Below are positions 5,329-5,826 of a stretch of 5,826 nucleotides of DNA, one piece after another (position 1 is the stretch's first letter; each line of letters opens with the position of its first letter). The position numbers were made by a program, and so were the translations under genes. Source of the DNA: Eubacteriales Family XIII. Incertae Sedis bacterium (GTDB lineage Bacteria > Bacillota > Clostridia > Peptostreptococcales > Anaerovoracaceae); assembly GCA_031290715.1 (NCBI GenBank), contig JAITNA010000208.1, forward strand, positions 1 through 5,826. The letters are read 5' to 3'. A model generated the notes under the pieces. That model saw only the letters and a list, made by a program, of their open reading frames with translations, did not search any database and was not told where the DNA came from.

Positions 5329-5826
5329 CTATTTTCCCTCTTGGAACGCCGCGAAAGCCGCCATGACCGGCTCCTTCAGCTTCGTGAAATAGTCCGCGTA
5401 GCGCAGCGGTTCCTTCCCCTCGTTCAAATATTCCGCCTCGGCCGGCGTACAGAAAAACGCCGTGTGCGTCCCCATGACGCGCCGGTCCGTCACAAGGAAC
5501 CGCGCCCACGAAACCGCGCCGTCCAAAACAGGCAGCCCCGCGCGCTCCGTATACGGGACATTCTCCCATTTGGCGGCGTCCCGTCCGGATTGAAATCCAA
5601 AATTCCCGATAACAAAAGGCGCGGCGTCTGTCGGCAGGATCGAGAGATTGAACACCCCTTCCTTGTCGATCAGCTCCTTCGAGTAATTCTTGTTCATCAC
5701 AGAAAAGACGAACGTCGGCTCCGCGTCCATCGACAGCTGACAAGCCGCGTCGATGATAAAGCCCCCCGCCCGTCCCCCATTCGCAGCGTCCCTGACGCTG
5801 ATCACATAAAGCCCATAAGTCATCTT
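5329..5826 (-). CDS. Flavin reductase-like FMN-binding protein, 5' end beyond window
   Basis: The open frame continues to the window edge: 165 residues are visible and the true start lies upstream. The first methionine seen sits in KMTYGLYVIS, which matches the internal N-terminal strand of the family (LTYGLYVIS-like), so it is not the start. The split-barrel flavin reductase/flavoredoxin domain is recognised from FSVMNKNYSKELI (41-53 of the visible part), GVFNLSIL (57-64), FGFQSGRDAAKW (76-87), GTHTAFF (119-125) and PLRYADYF (140-147). Such proteins bind FMN as dimers and pass electrons between NAD(P)H, flavin or rubredoxin partners in the cytoplasm. Some clostridial members carry a C-terminal rubredoxin; this one ends about 18 residues after the domain, with no CxxC pair. 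No T-tailed hairpin follows the TAG at 5331-5329; the palindromic repeat begins 39 bases on. It is unlikely to share a function with the downstream operon. Confidence 0.85.
   Translation of the reverse strand, partial: KMTYGLYVISVRDAANGGRAGGFIIDAACQLSMDAEPTFVFSVMNKNYSKELIDKEGVFNLSILPTDAAPFVIGNFGFQSGRDAAKWENVPYTERAGLPVLDGAVSWARFLVTDRRVMGTHTAFFCTPAEAEYLNEGKEPLRYADYFTKLKEPVMAAFAAFQEGK

Overview
This window comes from a GC-rich member of the Bacillota, most likely an anaerobic Clostridia-type organism. The evidence is the Asp23/YqhY-NusB gene pair, an OatA-like AT3-SGNH envelope acyltransferase, purine-rich AGGAG ribosome binding sites and a small FMN-binding flavin reductase of the kind common in anaerobes. 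The taxonomic placement is inference. All supported genes lie on the minus strand, so the reading order runs from high to low coordinates.

Reading order: (1) a flavin reductase-like protein whose start lies beyond base 5826 (5329-5826); (2) a 233-bp intergenic gap holding a nearly perfectly centred 159-bp palindrome with 18-bp terminal inverted repeats (5131-5289), resembling a MITE or REP-type element; (3) a CorC/HlyC family membrane protein with DUF21 and CBS domains (3749-5095); (4) a 17-codon leader ORF formed by a tandem duplication of the next gene's ribosome binding site and start (3657-3710); (5) an Asp23/YqhY family protein (3259-3654); (6) a short array of GCAAA-type repeats encoding two mini-ORFs linked by ATGA stop/start overlaps (3204-3272); (7) nusB (2707-3207); (8) a 722-residue AT3-SGNH O-acyltransferase overlapping nusB by ATGA (542-2710); (9) a gap with a 12-bp perfect inverted repeat; (10) the first 153 codons of a membrane-anchored MORN-repeat protein running off the left edge (1-459).

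Genes 3 to 9 are tightly spaced and probably form one operon joining envelope functions (ion transport, O-acetylation, Asp23, MORN) with the antitermination factor NusB. No cassette of a new defence or metabolic system is visible. The most unusual features are the gene junctions. Both ends of the asp23 gene carry local tandem duplications that leave tiny ORFs positioned for coupled translation: an uninterrupted ATGA chain runs from asp23 through two mini-ORFs and nusB to the acyltransferase. No rRNA, tRNA, CRISPR array or convincing intrinsic terminator was seen.
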